DNA of 64,000 nucleotides. Source: JBBQXH01 sp963710975 (lineage in GTDB: Bacteria > Actinomycetota > Thermoleophilia > Gaiellales > Gaiellaceae). The notes beneath the pieces are model-generated. The model ran no database searches. It saw only the letters and a program-made list of their open reading frames with translations, and was not told the DNA's origin. The position numbers and the translations under genes were made by a program. The DNA lies in contig CAVQCG010000004.1 of the NCBI GenBank assembly GCA_963710975.1, forward strand, positions 372,001 to 436,000. The letters are read 5' to 3'. Of this stretch, positions 27,711 to 35,432 are shown piece by piece (the first letter of the stretch is position 1; each line of letters opens with the position of its first letter).

Positions 27711-28836
27711 ATGAACCGAGTTCCGAAGAAGGACGACGCGCGTCATGCCGTTGCGCGCGAAACCGGCAGCGGTCGGGACATGGCGCTCGGTGCAGCATTC
27801 GCCGGCGCCCGTGCGGGGGCGGCCGTGACGCGGGTCGTGCTCGCTCCTGTACGGGTCGCCGCTCGCGCGCCGATCGTCGGCTCGGTGCTGCATCGGGCGG
27901 GAGCCAGGCTGACGTCAGAGAGCCGGGCCGCCCGCCGTCAGATCGAAAGCACGGCGACGGAGTTGCTCGAGGCGCCGGAGCTCGAGCGCACCGTCGATCG
28001 AGTGCTTGCCGGACCGCTGACGGACAGCGTTGCCCAATCGCTCGGTGAACACCACGTCGCGGAGCGCGTCGTGGCCGGGGTGCTCACGACTGCGGACCTC
28101 GAGAACTCGGTCGCTGCCACACTCGACGACGAGCGGACACGACGGATCGTCGAGCAGGTGCTCGACAGCCGCCTGACGGTCGAGGTGACCGATCGAGTGC
28201 TTGCGGAGCCCCGAGCTCCAGCAGCTGATCGAGCGAATCGCGGCAAGCCCGGAGATTCGCGCCGCGCTGACCCAGCAGACCAGTTCTCTCGCCGGCGAGA
28301 TGGTGGGAGGCGTGCGCCACCGAACCGAGAGGCTCGACGACGCTGCCGAGCGTACGGTGCATCGCTGGTTTCGGCGGCCTCTGGCTCAGTCTGCGGGAAC
28401 CGTCGCCTATGGAGGTCTCCTCACCCGGGCGGTGGCGTTCGGGATCGACATCTGCATCGCCGGTCTGATCGCATTCGTCACGCTTGGCCTCCTGTCGCTT
28501 GTTGGGTCACTCGTCGGTGAGGAGAGGTCAGGCCGGGCGGTCGGGACAGTCACGGGCGCCGGGTGGACGCTCGCGGTGGGCCTGTACCTCGTGTTCTTCT
28601 GGACGGTTCTCGGGCAGACGCCCGCGATGCGACTCATGCGCTTGCGCGTGACGGATGCCCGCGGCAATCCGCCGAGCCTCGGCCGATCGGTGCTCCGCCT
28701 GTTCGGGCTCCTGCTCGCCATCGTGCCGATGTTCGCCGGTTTCCTGCCGGTCCTCTTCAGCCGCCGCCGGAAAGGGCTTCAGGACTTCATTGCGAACACG
28801 ACCGTCGTGTCGACCGATGACCGGGAGCCCGCCTGA
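27711..28836 (+). CDS. RDD family membrane protein (frameshifted)
   Basis: About 375 residues when rejoined. Residues 1-165 are an Ala/Arg/Glu-rich helical region with repeats of the type ELERTVDRVLAGPLT, and the rest is an RDD domain: LLTRAVAFGIDICIAGLIAF, two more helices, PAMRLMRLRVTDARG and RRRKGLQDFIANTTVV. The frames meet at 28205-28206 where one G of GG is extra; without it DRVLASPELQQLIERI reads through, continuing the helical repeat. RDD proteins are proposed ion or osmolyte transporters. The stop overlaps the next ATG (TGATG). Confidence 0.8.
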
Positions 28837-29507
28837 TGGGCTGGATCGACACCGAGCTCGTCCTCGTCGCGCTGGCGGCAATGGTGTCGCCGACGACGCT
28901 CACGTTCTCCGTGCTGGCACTCGTGCTCGGCGACCGGCCGTTGCGCACGGGCCTGTGGTTCTACCTGGGGGCGTTCGGCATCACGATGGTCATCGGAGTC
29001 ATCGCGGCGTTCGTGATCGGCGACGTCGCTGCCTCCGACACGCCGTCGAGCCCGAAGACGTGGGTCGCCGTCATCGACGTGATCGCTGCCGTGCTCCTGC
29101 TGCTCTTCGCGGTGCGGTTCGCCCGGAAACCTCTGGATCCGAAGAAGGTCGACGGGATGGTCGCGAAGATGAGCAAGGTCGCGTCATCGCCCGTCATCGC
29201 GGTCGTCGCCGCCGGCGCGACGCTTGCAAACCCGGGCGGCTTCATCCCGATCGCGCTGAAGACCATCTCGGAGCTCGATCCCAGCGCGACGGAGTACATC
29301 GTCGACTGGCTGTTCTTCGCCGTCATGTCGCTGCTGCCGCTCCTGATCGCGATCATCATGCTGATCGTTGCACCCACCTGGACCAAACACATGCTGAACC
29401 GGGTCCACGATTGGCTCATCGGTCATGTCTCGGTAATCGCCGCGGTGATCATCATCCTCCTGGCGTTGGCCCTCCTGCGAAACGGCATCTCCGGGCTGAC
29501 GAGCTAG
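28836..29507 (+). CDS. GAP (Sap, LysE-like) family membrane protein
   Basis: 223 residues, six predicted helices; the N-terminus VLVALAAMVSPTTLTFSVLALVL is typical of the family. A conserved NPGGFIPIALK lies before the fourth helix. Its ATG shares the A of the RDD gene's TGA, so translation is probably coupled. A transport role alongside the RDD protein is inference. Confidence 0.77.
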   Translation: MGWIDTELVLVALAAMVSPTTLTFSVLALVLGDRPLRTGLWFYLGAFGITMVIGVIAAFVIGDVAASDTPSSPKTWVAVIDVIAAVLLLLFAVRFARKPLDPKKVDGMVAKMSKVASSPVIAVVAAGATLANPGGFIPIALKTISELDPSATEYIVDWLFFAVMSLLPLLIAIIMLIVAPTWTKHMLNRVHDWLIGHVSVIAAVIIILLALALLRNGISGLTS

Positions 29508-29579
29508 CGCGAAGACGAGGGTGAGGCGGAGCAGCTCGGATCGGTTTTCAGGAGCCACCATGGGGGCTCCTGAGACCGC

Positions 29580-30567
29580 TCAGTCGTCGATCTCCTCCCA
29601 GATCGACTGCTCGTCGTGCTCCTCCCAGTCGGCGCCCGGCATCGCGATGGCCCAACTCGTCCATGTCCCGGCCGGGCGGGCCGGGGCGGTCCTGACTCTG
29701 GCACCGACGACCATGCCGGGCGTGAGCTCCACGGACCGGCGTAGCGGGGCTGTCGTCATCCCCCAGTGCGTCGGTGGGTCGCCGGGCCCAACGGAGAGTG
29801 AGATACCGGGTGCGAGGTCGGCGCTGAACCAGAGTGCGAGCGCGTTTGCCGTTCCGTGGTCGCGGACCTGCAGGAGCGTCTCGGCTTCGTGCGGCGCCTG
29901 CGCCTGCTCGAGCGGGATCAGGCCCACGTTTGTCGTCCACAACCGGCTCGGCTCGGAGCGGCTGTCACTGGCCGCAAGGTGTCGGAAGCCGCCGGAGTAG
30001 GAGATCTCGTTGACGGTCTTCTCGATCAGGTCGTCGAGCTCGAGGCCGTACGGATTGTCCCGCAGGAACTGCACCGTCTCCTCGAGGTAGCGGTCATGCA
30101 CCAGCGCGGCCCAGGCCGTGACCGAGGTGGGGGATCATGACTCCGCCCGGTCTGAGCCAGCGGTCACGGGCTGCGATGACCGGACCCAGCATCCCTTCGT
30201 CGATCCCGAACCCGCCCAGCCACTCCGAGACGATCATGTCGACCCGTTCCGGAAGCTCGACGTCCATGACGTCACCGTGGATCACCGTGACGATCTCTGC
30301 GACTCCGTTGGCAGCGGCCAGCTCCTGTGCCAGGACAGCCACCGATGTCTGTTCCACGGCGTAGACGCGTGCAGCCCCTGCCCGCGCCGCGAAGACGCTC
30401 AGGATGCCGCTTCCTGCCCCGACGTCGAGCACGATGTCGCCAGGGCGCACCACCGAGCCGATCGCATGCATGAAGGCCTCGGTGCGGACGCGGTCGCAGA
30501 TCATCGAACGGTGCACCTCGAACTCCGCGTACATCGGGTCCGGCGAGTGCTTAATCGGCGTCCGCAC
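29580..30567 (-). CDS. PRMT-like class I SAM methyltransferase (frameshifted)
   Basis: Resembles protein arginine methyltransferases: SAM-binding VLDVGAGSGILSVFAARAGA, YAVEQTS, the double-E-type loop IVSEWLGGFGIDEGM (eukaryotic PRMTs have SEWMGY), and a C-terminal beta-barrel half (GLIPLEQAQ... WTSWAIAMPGADWEE). The halves are in different frames; removing one C of the minus-strand CC (plus-strand GG at 30126-30127) joins MIPHSVTAWAALVHDRYLEE. Minus-strand start at 30567. The substrate is unknown; bacterial PRMT-like proteins are uncommon. Divergent from the SHOCT gene. Confidence 0.8.
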
Positions 30568-30651
30568 TCGTGTAATCTAGCCTTCGCGCTGGCGTCCGAA
30601 TCTGGACGCTGCAGCGAGCCAAGGTGTCACAACGAACGGGAAGGAGTTTCC

Positions 30652-30975
30652 ATGGGATTCAGGCGACGAACCAGGCGCCGGGCGCTCGTGGCCGGAGCAG
30701 CGGTCGGAGCAGGCGTCGCTCACCACTACACGAAAAAGAACAACGAGCAGGAACCGGTCGACGAGGAGGCCCCAGCCGACGACTATGAGGAGCAAGCGCC
30801 ACCTCCGCCTCCTCAGGCGGCGCAGCCTGCACCCCCTCCGCCAGCTCCGGCACAGTATGCGCCCCCTCCGGTAGATCCGGCAGACGAGATCGAACACCTC
30901 GCCAAGCTGCACGAGTCGGGCGCGCTGACAGACGAAGAGTTCGCGGCGGCCAAGGCGAAGGCCCTGGGTTCCTGA
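30652..30975 (+). CDS. SHOCT-domain proline-rich protein, intact cassette copy 2
   Basis: 107 residues from ATG 30652 behind AAGGAG (30641-30646). Basic head MGFRRRTRRR, a short hydrophobic stretch (LVAGAAVGAGVAHHY), a run of Pro-rich APPPPA-like linker and a C-terminal SHOCT motif (IEHLAKLHESGALTDEEFAAAKAKAL). The 5' untranslated region GGTGTCACAACGAACGGG is shared base-for-base with copy 1 at 5.03 kb, so the duplication included the leader. Heads the NTF2-like and GNAT genes. Confidence 0.88.
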   Translation: MGFRRRTRRRALVAGAAVGAGVAHHYTKKNNEQEPVDEEAPADDYEEQAPPPPPQAAQPAPPPPAPAQYAPPPVDPADEIEHLAKLHESGALTDEEFAAAKAKALGS

Positions 30976-31026
30976 AACGCACCTCGGACCAGCCGATCGA
31001 CAAACAGCGGGACAAGGGGGTTTGCC

Positions 31027-31440
31027 ATGAGCGAATCGCGTAAGGACGTGCTGATGAAGGCGCTCGAAGCCGAGGTCGGTGGCGAATCGGTTGATCTGGG
31101 CACGCTGTTCACCGATGACGTCGTCGGGTGGTCGCCGTACGCGTCCGTGTCGGGGCTGAAAGCACTCGCCGAGCTCGCCGCCCTCCGTGAGATGGCGTTC
31201 TCCAACGTCGTCATCATGTTCCGGGGACTCGACGAGGTGGGCAACAAGGCGTTCGCCGAATGGCTGATCGAAGCCGAGCACACGGGGCCGCTCGTCCTCA
31301 GCGAGGATGCGGTGTTGGAAGCGACGGGACGGCGAGTCCAGATGGCCGGCGCAACGGTGGCAGACTTCCGCGACGGGAAGATCCGGTCGTTCCGGACGTA
31401 CTTCGACGACGCCTCGTTGATCGAGCAGCTCGTCGGCTGA
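31027..31440 (+). CDS. NTF2-like (SnoaL/ketosteroid-isomerase-type) protein, cassette copy 2
   Basis: 137 residues starting MSESRKDVLMK behind GGGGG; same fold and ending (GKIRSFRTYFDDASLIEQLVG) as the copy at 3200-3619. Strict conservation of DVVGWSPYA, FSNVVIMFRGLDEVGNKAFAEWL and TVADFRDG marks the likely pocket. It lies 51 bases after the SHOCT gene and 10 before the GNAT gene, the same order as copy 1. Confidence 0.87.
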   Translation: MSESRKDVLMKALEAEVGGESVDLGTLFTDDVVGWSPYASVSGLKALAELAALREMAFSNVVIMFRGLDEVGNKAFAEWLIEAEHTGPLVLSEDAVLEATGRRVQMAGATVADFRDGKIRSFRTYFDDASLIEQLVG

Positions 31441-31450
31441 CAGGGCTGGT

Positions 31451-31903
31451 GTGGAGTTCCAGGTCGAGGACGACCCGGATCCGCTCGACGTCGAATTCCT
31501 CGAAACGCAGATCCGTCGTGAGGCGTCCGCCGCGATGGGACTCGGTGACGAAGTCGAGCTGGCGATCTTCGTTCGCGACGCCGGCAGGATCGTGGCCGGC
31601 ATCAGCGGCTGGACGTGGGGCGACTGCTGCGAGTTGGAGAGCCTCTGGGTGGATCCGAGTCTCACAGGTCGCTGGCTCGGGATTCGCCTCCTCGCCGCCG
31701 CCGAAGCCGAGGCGGCGGCGCGCGGGTGCACACAGACCGTCCACTTCACGTACGACTTTCAGGCACGGCGCCTCTATGCGCGCGCCGGCTACGAACTGGT
31801 GGGGCGAGTCGAGGACTTCCCATCAGGAGCGGACGTTCTCTGGTACCGCAAGCACCTGAACCCCAAGAAGGAGTCCCAGCCAGAGCCCGCGATCGGCCGC
31901 TGA
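31451..31903 (+). CDS. GNAT family N-acetyltransferase, cassette copy 2
   Basis: 150 residues from GTG 31451 (VEFQVEDDPDPLDV). Core ELESLWVDPSLTGRWLGIRLL, then QTVHFTYDFQARRLYARAGYELVGR. Almost identical to the 2680-3186 copy through residue ~145 and ending properly soon after (KKESQPEPAIGR), so this is the better model of the full protein. Last gene of the cassette; the next gene is convergent. Confidence 0.88.
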   Translation: MEFQVEDDPDPLDVEFLETQIRREASAAMGLGDEVELAIFVRDAGRIVAGISGWTWGDCCELESLWVDPSLTGRWLGIRLLAAAEAEAAARGCTQTVHFTYDFQARRLYARAGYELVGRVEDFPSGADVLWYRKHLNPKKESQPEPAIGR

Positions 31904-31939
31904 CCTGAAACCCCTCCTCGATGGGAGGTAGTGAGCTGC

Positions 31940-32250
31940 GGCATCCCAGACCATGCCGCGTAGCTTCACGACCCGGAGCACGCGGCCGAGGTCGCCGAGT
32001 CTGCCTTCAGCGTCGCCAGCATGTTCAGCGCTGTGAGCCGCGCGGCGTCGTAGCCCTCCGCCTCTGTCCAGTCGCGCCCGACCTTGCCGACGTACTGGTG
32101 CTCGCCGTCGAGCAGCGGCGCGTGCCCGGCGAGGACGAGAAGGTCTCCCGTTCGGACTGCGATCTCGTAGTGCGCAAGCGCAGGCGGCGGCGCGGGCAAA
32201 GTGAGCCCAAGACTCTCCAGGCGCTGCTCCGGGTGGAGGGGCTTGTCCAT
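31940..32250 (-). pseudogene. RidA (YjgF/YER057c) family remnant, truncated at the cassette edge
   Basis: Begins like a RidA-type enamine deaminase of ~150 residues (RLESLGLTLPAPPPALAHYE, DLLVLAGHAP, VGRDWTEAEGYDAARLTALNMLATLKA). The frame then stops after SATSAACSGS at 31966. The next family segment, GDLGRVLRVVKLRGM, is present in another frame, so a base is missing near 31995. The C-terminal third, including the usual catalytic Arg/Glu region, is replaced at about 31940 by unrelated sequence just beyond cassette copy 2. The start overlaps the stop of the upstream amidotransferase gene by one base. Confidence 0.75.
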
Positions 32251-32939
32251 CAGTTCGAGCGATCGCGGACAAGGAGGCCGAACCCCCCGGCGATCCTGGT
32301 CGCCAGGTCATCAGCGGCCCGATCGAGCCGCCGCGCATCCTCGGCGACATCTTCGGGGTTCGCACCGCGACTGCGGAGGAAGTCCTGGTGGCTCGCGACC
32401 CAGGCGTCGACGATCTCCACGCTCGGCTCGGGATGGAACTGGAAGCCCCAGGCGACGGGCCCGAGACGGAACGCCTGGAGCGCGTTCGCGGTTCGTCCCA
32501 GAGGCATTGCTCCCGGAGGGAGGGAGACGGCAAAGTCGTGCGCGTGGAAGACTTCGATCTCGGCAGGCAAACCCCAGAGCAGACGGTCGCTCTGCGCCGA
32601 GGCCGCGAGCTGAACCGGCCCGTAGCCGTACTCCGACTCGCAGCGGCCGGTGGCCGCGCCTCCAGCCTGCGCGAGGAGCTGGGCTCCGAGGCAGATGCCG
32701 AGCGCGGGCAGGTCGCGTTCGAGGGCTGTCCGGAGAGCCGCCCGGGTCGACACGACCGCCTCGCTCTCGTCGACCGGATTCGCGAAGCCGGAGAGTGCGA
32801 CGACCGCCACATGATCCCCGAGTACCACCGGATCATGCCCCGCGAGCCGCACGTCGAGGTCGAGCCCCGCATCGCGTAACGGTCTCTCCAGGCGGCCGAG
32901 CGGCTTGTCGTCGTCGTGCTGAATCACGAGTACGCGCAC
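32250..32939 (-). CDS. Class I glutamine amidotransferase (GMP-synthase-like)
   Basis: 229 residues. Nucleophile elbow GICLGAQLLA with the catalytic Cys near residue 84, and the His/Glu of the triad in WGFQFHPEPS. These stand-alone domains release ammonia from glutamine or act on gamma-glutamyl compounds such as puromycin or putrescine adducts; which one applies here is unknown. GTG start (VRVLVIQHDDD), divergent from the glycosyltransferase with a 110-base spacer. Translationally coupled to the RidA remnant. Confidence 0.88.
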   Translation of the reverse strand: MRVLVIQHDDDKPLGRLERPLRDAGLDLDVRLAGHDPVVLGDHVAVVALSGFANPVDESEAVVSTRAALRTALERDLPALGICLGAQLLAQAGGAATGRCESEYGYGPVQLAASAQSDRLLWGLPAEIEVFHAHDFAVSLPPGAMPLGRTANALQAFRLGPVAWGFQFHPEPSVEIVDAWVASHQDFLRSRGANPEDVAEDARRLDRAADDLATRIAGGFGLLVRDRSN

Positions 32940-32957
32940 GACCGCGGATCATAGTTT

Positions 32958-33047
32958 TCGCTCATACCGACTTCACACCGATCTCCGACCGGATTCACCC
33001 TCCAGATCGCTCATACCCAGAAGGGGGACAGGCAACTACCCCTTCTG
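32958..33047 (+). promoter_or_regulatory. Direct repeats and start-proximal hairpin upstream of the glycosyltransferase
   Basis: TCGCTCATACC occurs at 32958-32968 and again at 33007-33017, 49 bases apart (about five helical turns). It is followed by a 9-bp stem CAGAAGGGG (33018-33026) / CCCCTTCTG (33039-33047) that ends two bases before the ATG at 33050. The left arm is the only Shine-Dalgarno-like purine run, so the stem would hide it. This suggests both a regulator site and translational control; neither is proven. Confidence 0.5.
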
Positions 33048-33049
33048 AG

Positions 33050-34114
33050 ATGACCAAGACAAACGTCAAAGACAAGGGCCGGGTCGCAGTCGTCATCGCC
33101 TCGAAAGACGGCGAGGCGACGATCGGCGACACGGTGCGGTCAGTCGCCGGGCAGGCAGCGGTCTTCGTCGTGTCGGACGGCTCCAGCGACCGGACGGCGC
33201 TCATCGCGGAGCAGGCCGGGGCGGTCGTGCTCGCACTCGCCGAGAACGTCGGCAAGCCCGCCGCCATCTACCGGGTGATCACGGAATTCGCGCTGACGGC
33301 GCGCTTCGATGCGATCGCGATCCTCGACGACGACACGGTCGTCGCACCGGACTTCGTCGAGCAGGCGATGAAGCGGATGAAGGACGGCGTCGCGATCGTC
33401 GTCGGCAAGACGATGACGAACTGGACGCACGAGACCCGCTGGAATCTCTGGGTCGCGAGCCGCGCCTACTCCTACTGGCGCTATCAGGTCACGATGCGCC
33501 GCGCGCAGAGCTCCTTCAACATCCTGAATTGCATCTCCGGGTCGAACTCGGTGTACCGCTCGAGCCTGCTCGACCAGGTGCTGGTCGAGAAGACGCCGTA
33601 CATCGTCGACGACACCTACTGGACGCTCGAGACGCAGCGGCGGGACCTTGGCCGGATCGTCTACGCACCCGAGGCCGTCGCCCACATCCAGGACCCGACG
33701 ACGTACCGCGCCTGGTACAAGCAGAACCTCCGCTGGCTCTGGGGAACACTCCAGGGCGTGCGCGGCCACCGCTGCGGGCTCCGGCGCTCCTGGTTCGATT
33801 TCGCCTACCTGCTCCAGATGGCCGATTGGGTGCTCTACATCCTTGGTGGCCCCCTGATGATCGCGCTGATCGCAGCGGGGATCTGGGTGAATCCGTGGCT
33901 GATCGCGATCGGCGCAGCCGTGGGCTACTTCGCCTGGACGATCCCCGCCGCGATCGCGCTCAGGAAGTGGCGGCTGCTCGTGCTCACCCCGTTGTTCTTC
34001 ATCGTCGACTGGATGTACCGCGCGGTCTTCATCCACGCGATCGTCAAGACCATCCGCCAACCGGTCGTCGAATCGTGCACCTGGGAGTCACCTCCCCGCT
34101 ACGTCACAACCTAG
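33050..34114 (+). CDS. Processive family-2 glycosyltransferase
   Basis: 354 residues from ATG 33050. GT-A domain VAVVIASKDGEATIGDTVRSV, metal-binding ILDDDTVV (~94), acceptor-site DD in IVDDTYWTLE, and QNLRW (~224), the QxxRW signature of processive synthases such as those for poly-GlcNAc, hyaluronan or cellulose. Three C-terminal membrane helices follow (LQMADWVLYILGGPLMIALI, PWLIAIGAAVGYFAWTIPAAI, LTPLFFIVDWMYRAVFI). No PilZ domain. It probably makes or extends a surface polysaccharide. A 41-residue LPFTG gene follows after 15 bases. Confidence 0.88.
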   Translation: MTKTNVKDKGRVAVVIASKDGEATIGDTVRSVAGQAAVFVVSDGSSDRTALIAEQAGAVVLALAENVGKPAAIYRVITEFALTARFDAIAILDDDTVVAPDFVEQAMKRMKDGVAIVVGKTMTNWTHETRWNLWVASRAYSYWRYQVTMRRAQSSFNILNCISGSNSVYRSSLLDQVLVEKTPYIVDDTYWTLETQRRDLGRIVYAPEAVAHIQDPTTYRAWYKQNLRWLWGTLQGVRGHRCGLRRSWFDFAYLLQMADWVLYILGGPLMIALIAAGIWVNPWLIAIGAAVGYFAWTIPAAIALRKWRLLVLTPLFFIVDWMYRAVFIHAIVKTIRQPVVESCTWESPPRYVTT

Positions 34115-34129
34115 AAGGAGGCACCACAC

Positions 34130-34255
34130 ATGTATGGAGGAGAACTGCCCTTCACGGGCAACGTCTTCACGCTGCCGCTGATCATCATCGGCCTCGTCCT
34201 CACGCTCAGCGGCTGGGTTCTGCGCCGGACGTCTCGCGAGCGCGAGGAGTCCTAG
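34130..34255 (+). CDS. Miniprotein consisting of an LPFTG sorting signal
   Basis: 41 residues: MYGGE, then LPFTG, a hydrophobic helix (NVFTLPLIIIGLVLTLSGWVL) and a basic tail RRTSRERE. This is the complete tripartite sortase signal with no passenger protein in front. The start is well supported by AGAAGGAGG at 34113-34121, and the gene lies 15 bases after the glycosyltransferase stop. Either it is a small anchored peptide, a membrane partner of the glycosyltransferase, or the last exon-like scrap of a larger surface protein; the strong ribosome site argues against a scrap. Confidence 0.8.
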   Translation: MYGGELPFTGNVFTLPLIIIGLVLTLSGWVLRRTSREREES

Positions 34256-34263
34256 GGCCGAGG

Positions 34264-35432
34264 TCAGCTGCGTTTCGCAGCTGCGAGCGCGGCCTCGTCG
34301 TCGAACGAGGCCGCGTACCGTGCCGAGCGATCCGCATCGAAGTACTGGTGTGCTTCGTACCAGACGTTCGCCTCACGGAGCCAGGGGCCCCTCGGGTGCT
34401 CGGCGGCGAACTGCCTGACGCCACCCCAGTCGTATGACTGGACGAAGATCCGCGTGGTGTCACCCGTCCCGCGAATGGCAGCTGCGGCTGATCTCGAGGC
34501 TGCTTCCCAGACGGCCGCGCCACGCATGCCGACCGGCTCGTTCATGAGGCCGTAGCCGGTGACCGCCGGATTGCCCGCCAGAAGCTCCGACAGCCGACGC
34601 CAGAGGTCGGCGAACGCTGTCACGGGGACGGCGGTCGAGCCGATCGGGCGCCGGACACCGCGGCCGGAAGACGCGTCGGCAAGGTAGTAGGCGCCGTAGT
34701 TGTGGACGTCGACGATCACGTCGAGACCCGCCTCGTGTGCCCGGTCGAGGGCAGCGACCAGCCGTGCGGCCTCGCCCGGATCGAGTGGCTCGCCGAGGGC
34801 CGGCTGGAGCCGCTCCCACCGCACCGGGAGGCGGACGAAGCCCGTTCCACGGGCTGCGAGCGCGTCGAATGTCGCCTGTGACGGGTAGAGGTAATCGACA
34901 CCTGGCCGTCCCGGGTTTGCGTTGCTGAAGCCGCTCACAGCCTCGTTCACAGGTGTTGCGAACTCGGCTCCGGCGACGTTCACGCCACGTCTCGCCGTCG
35001 ATGCCTGCGCTTCGAGCACAGCCGCCTGGGGTGTTGCGGAGCCGCCGGCGTAGAGAAGGAGCTTGTACGAGCTCGACCAGAACTCACCGCTCGCCCAGGC
35101 GGCCACCCAGAGCCCTGACTTCGCTGCATCCCGATACCAGGAGCTCGCAACGTCGTTCCAGCGCAGATCGCCTCCTGCAGTCGGGTTCCCCGGCCAACCG
35201 ACCTCGCCGATGAAGCCGCGCGCGGGAGTGGGGCCGGAGCGGAGCCACCCCGTGAAGGACGAGAGGTCGGCTCGGGCACGCTCAGCCAGCACGTTCGAGC
35301 CGGCTCGGAGCAGCATGTCGCCACGCCCGCGAGCGCGAGGGCAGCTGACAGGGTGGCGACCGCAGCGAACAGTCTCACTCCAGTCGATTCGGCTTTCTCG
35401 GTCCCCGGCTGCTCCCTCGATCGGAGGATCAT
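34264..35432 (-). CDS. Secreted glycoside hydrolase family 5-like protein, circularly permuted, frameshifted after the signal peptide
   Basis: ATG 35432 gives a signal peptide (GVRLFAAVATLSAALALAGVAT) and overlaps the Ppx stop. A -1 type shift near 35317 leads into the frame MLLRAGSNVLAERA. The order of barrel elements is unusual. First comes the usual C-terminal part, RGFIGEVGWPG with the nucleophile-type Glu (E38 of the second frame) and LWVAAWASGEFW. Then comes the usual N-terminal part, GVNVAGAEF, FVRLPVRWERLQP, VIVDVHNYG, the acid/base Glu in GLMNEP (~258) and ending at VWYEAHQYFD. All strands are present once, so this looks like a circular permutation. A beta-glycan is the likely substrate. 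Confidence 0.78.

Noticed and set aside
32940..33049. c-di-GMP riboswitch before the glycosyltransferase
   Set aside because: The conserved GEMM core and tetraloop-receptor pattern are not present; only a simple hairpin and repeats.
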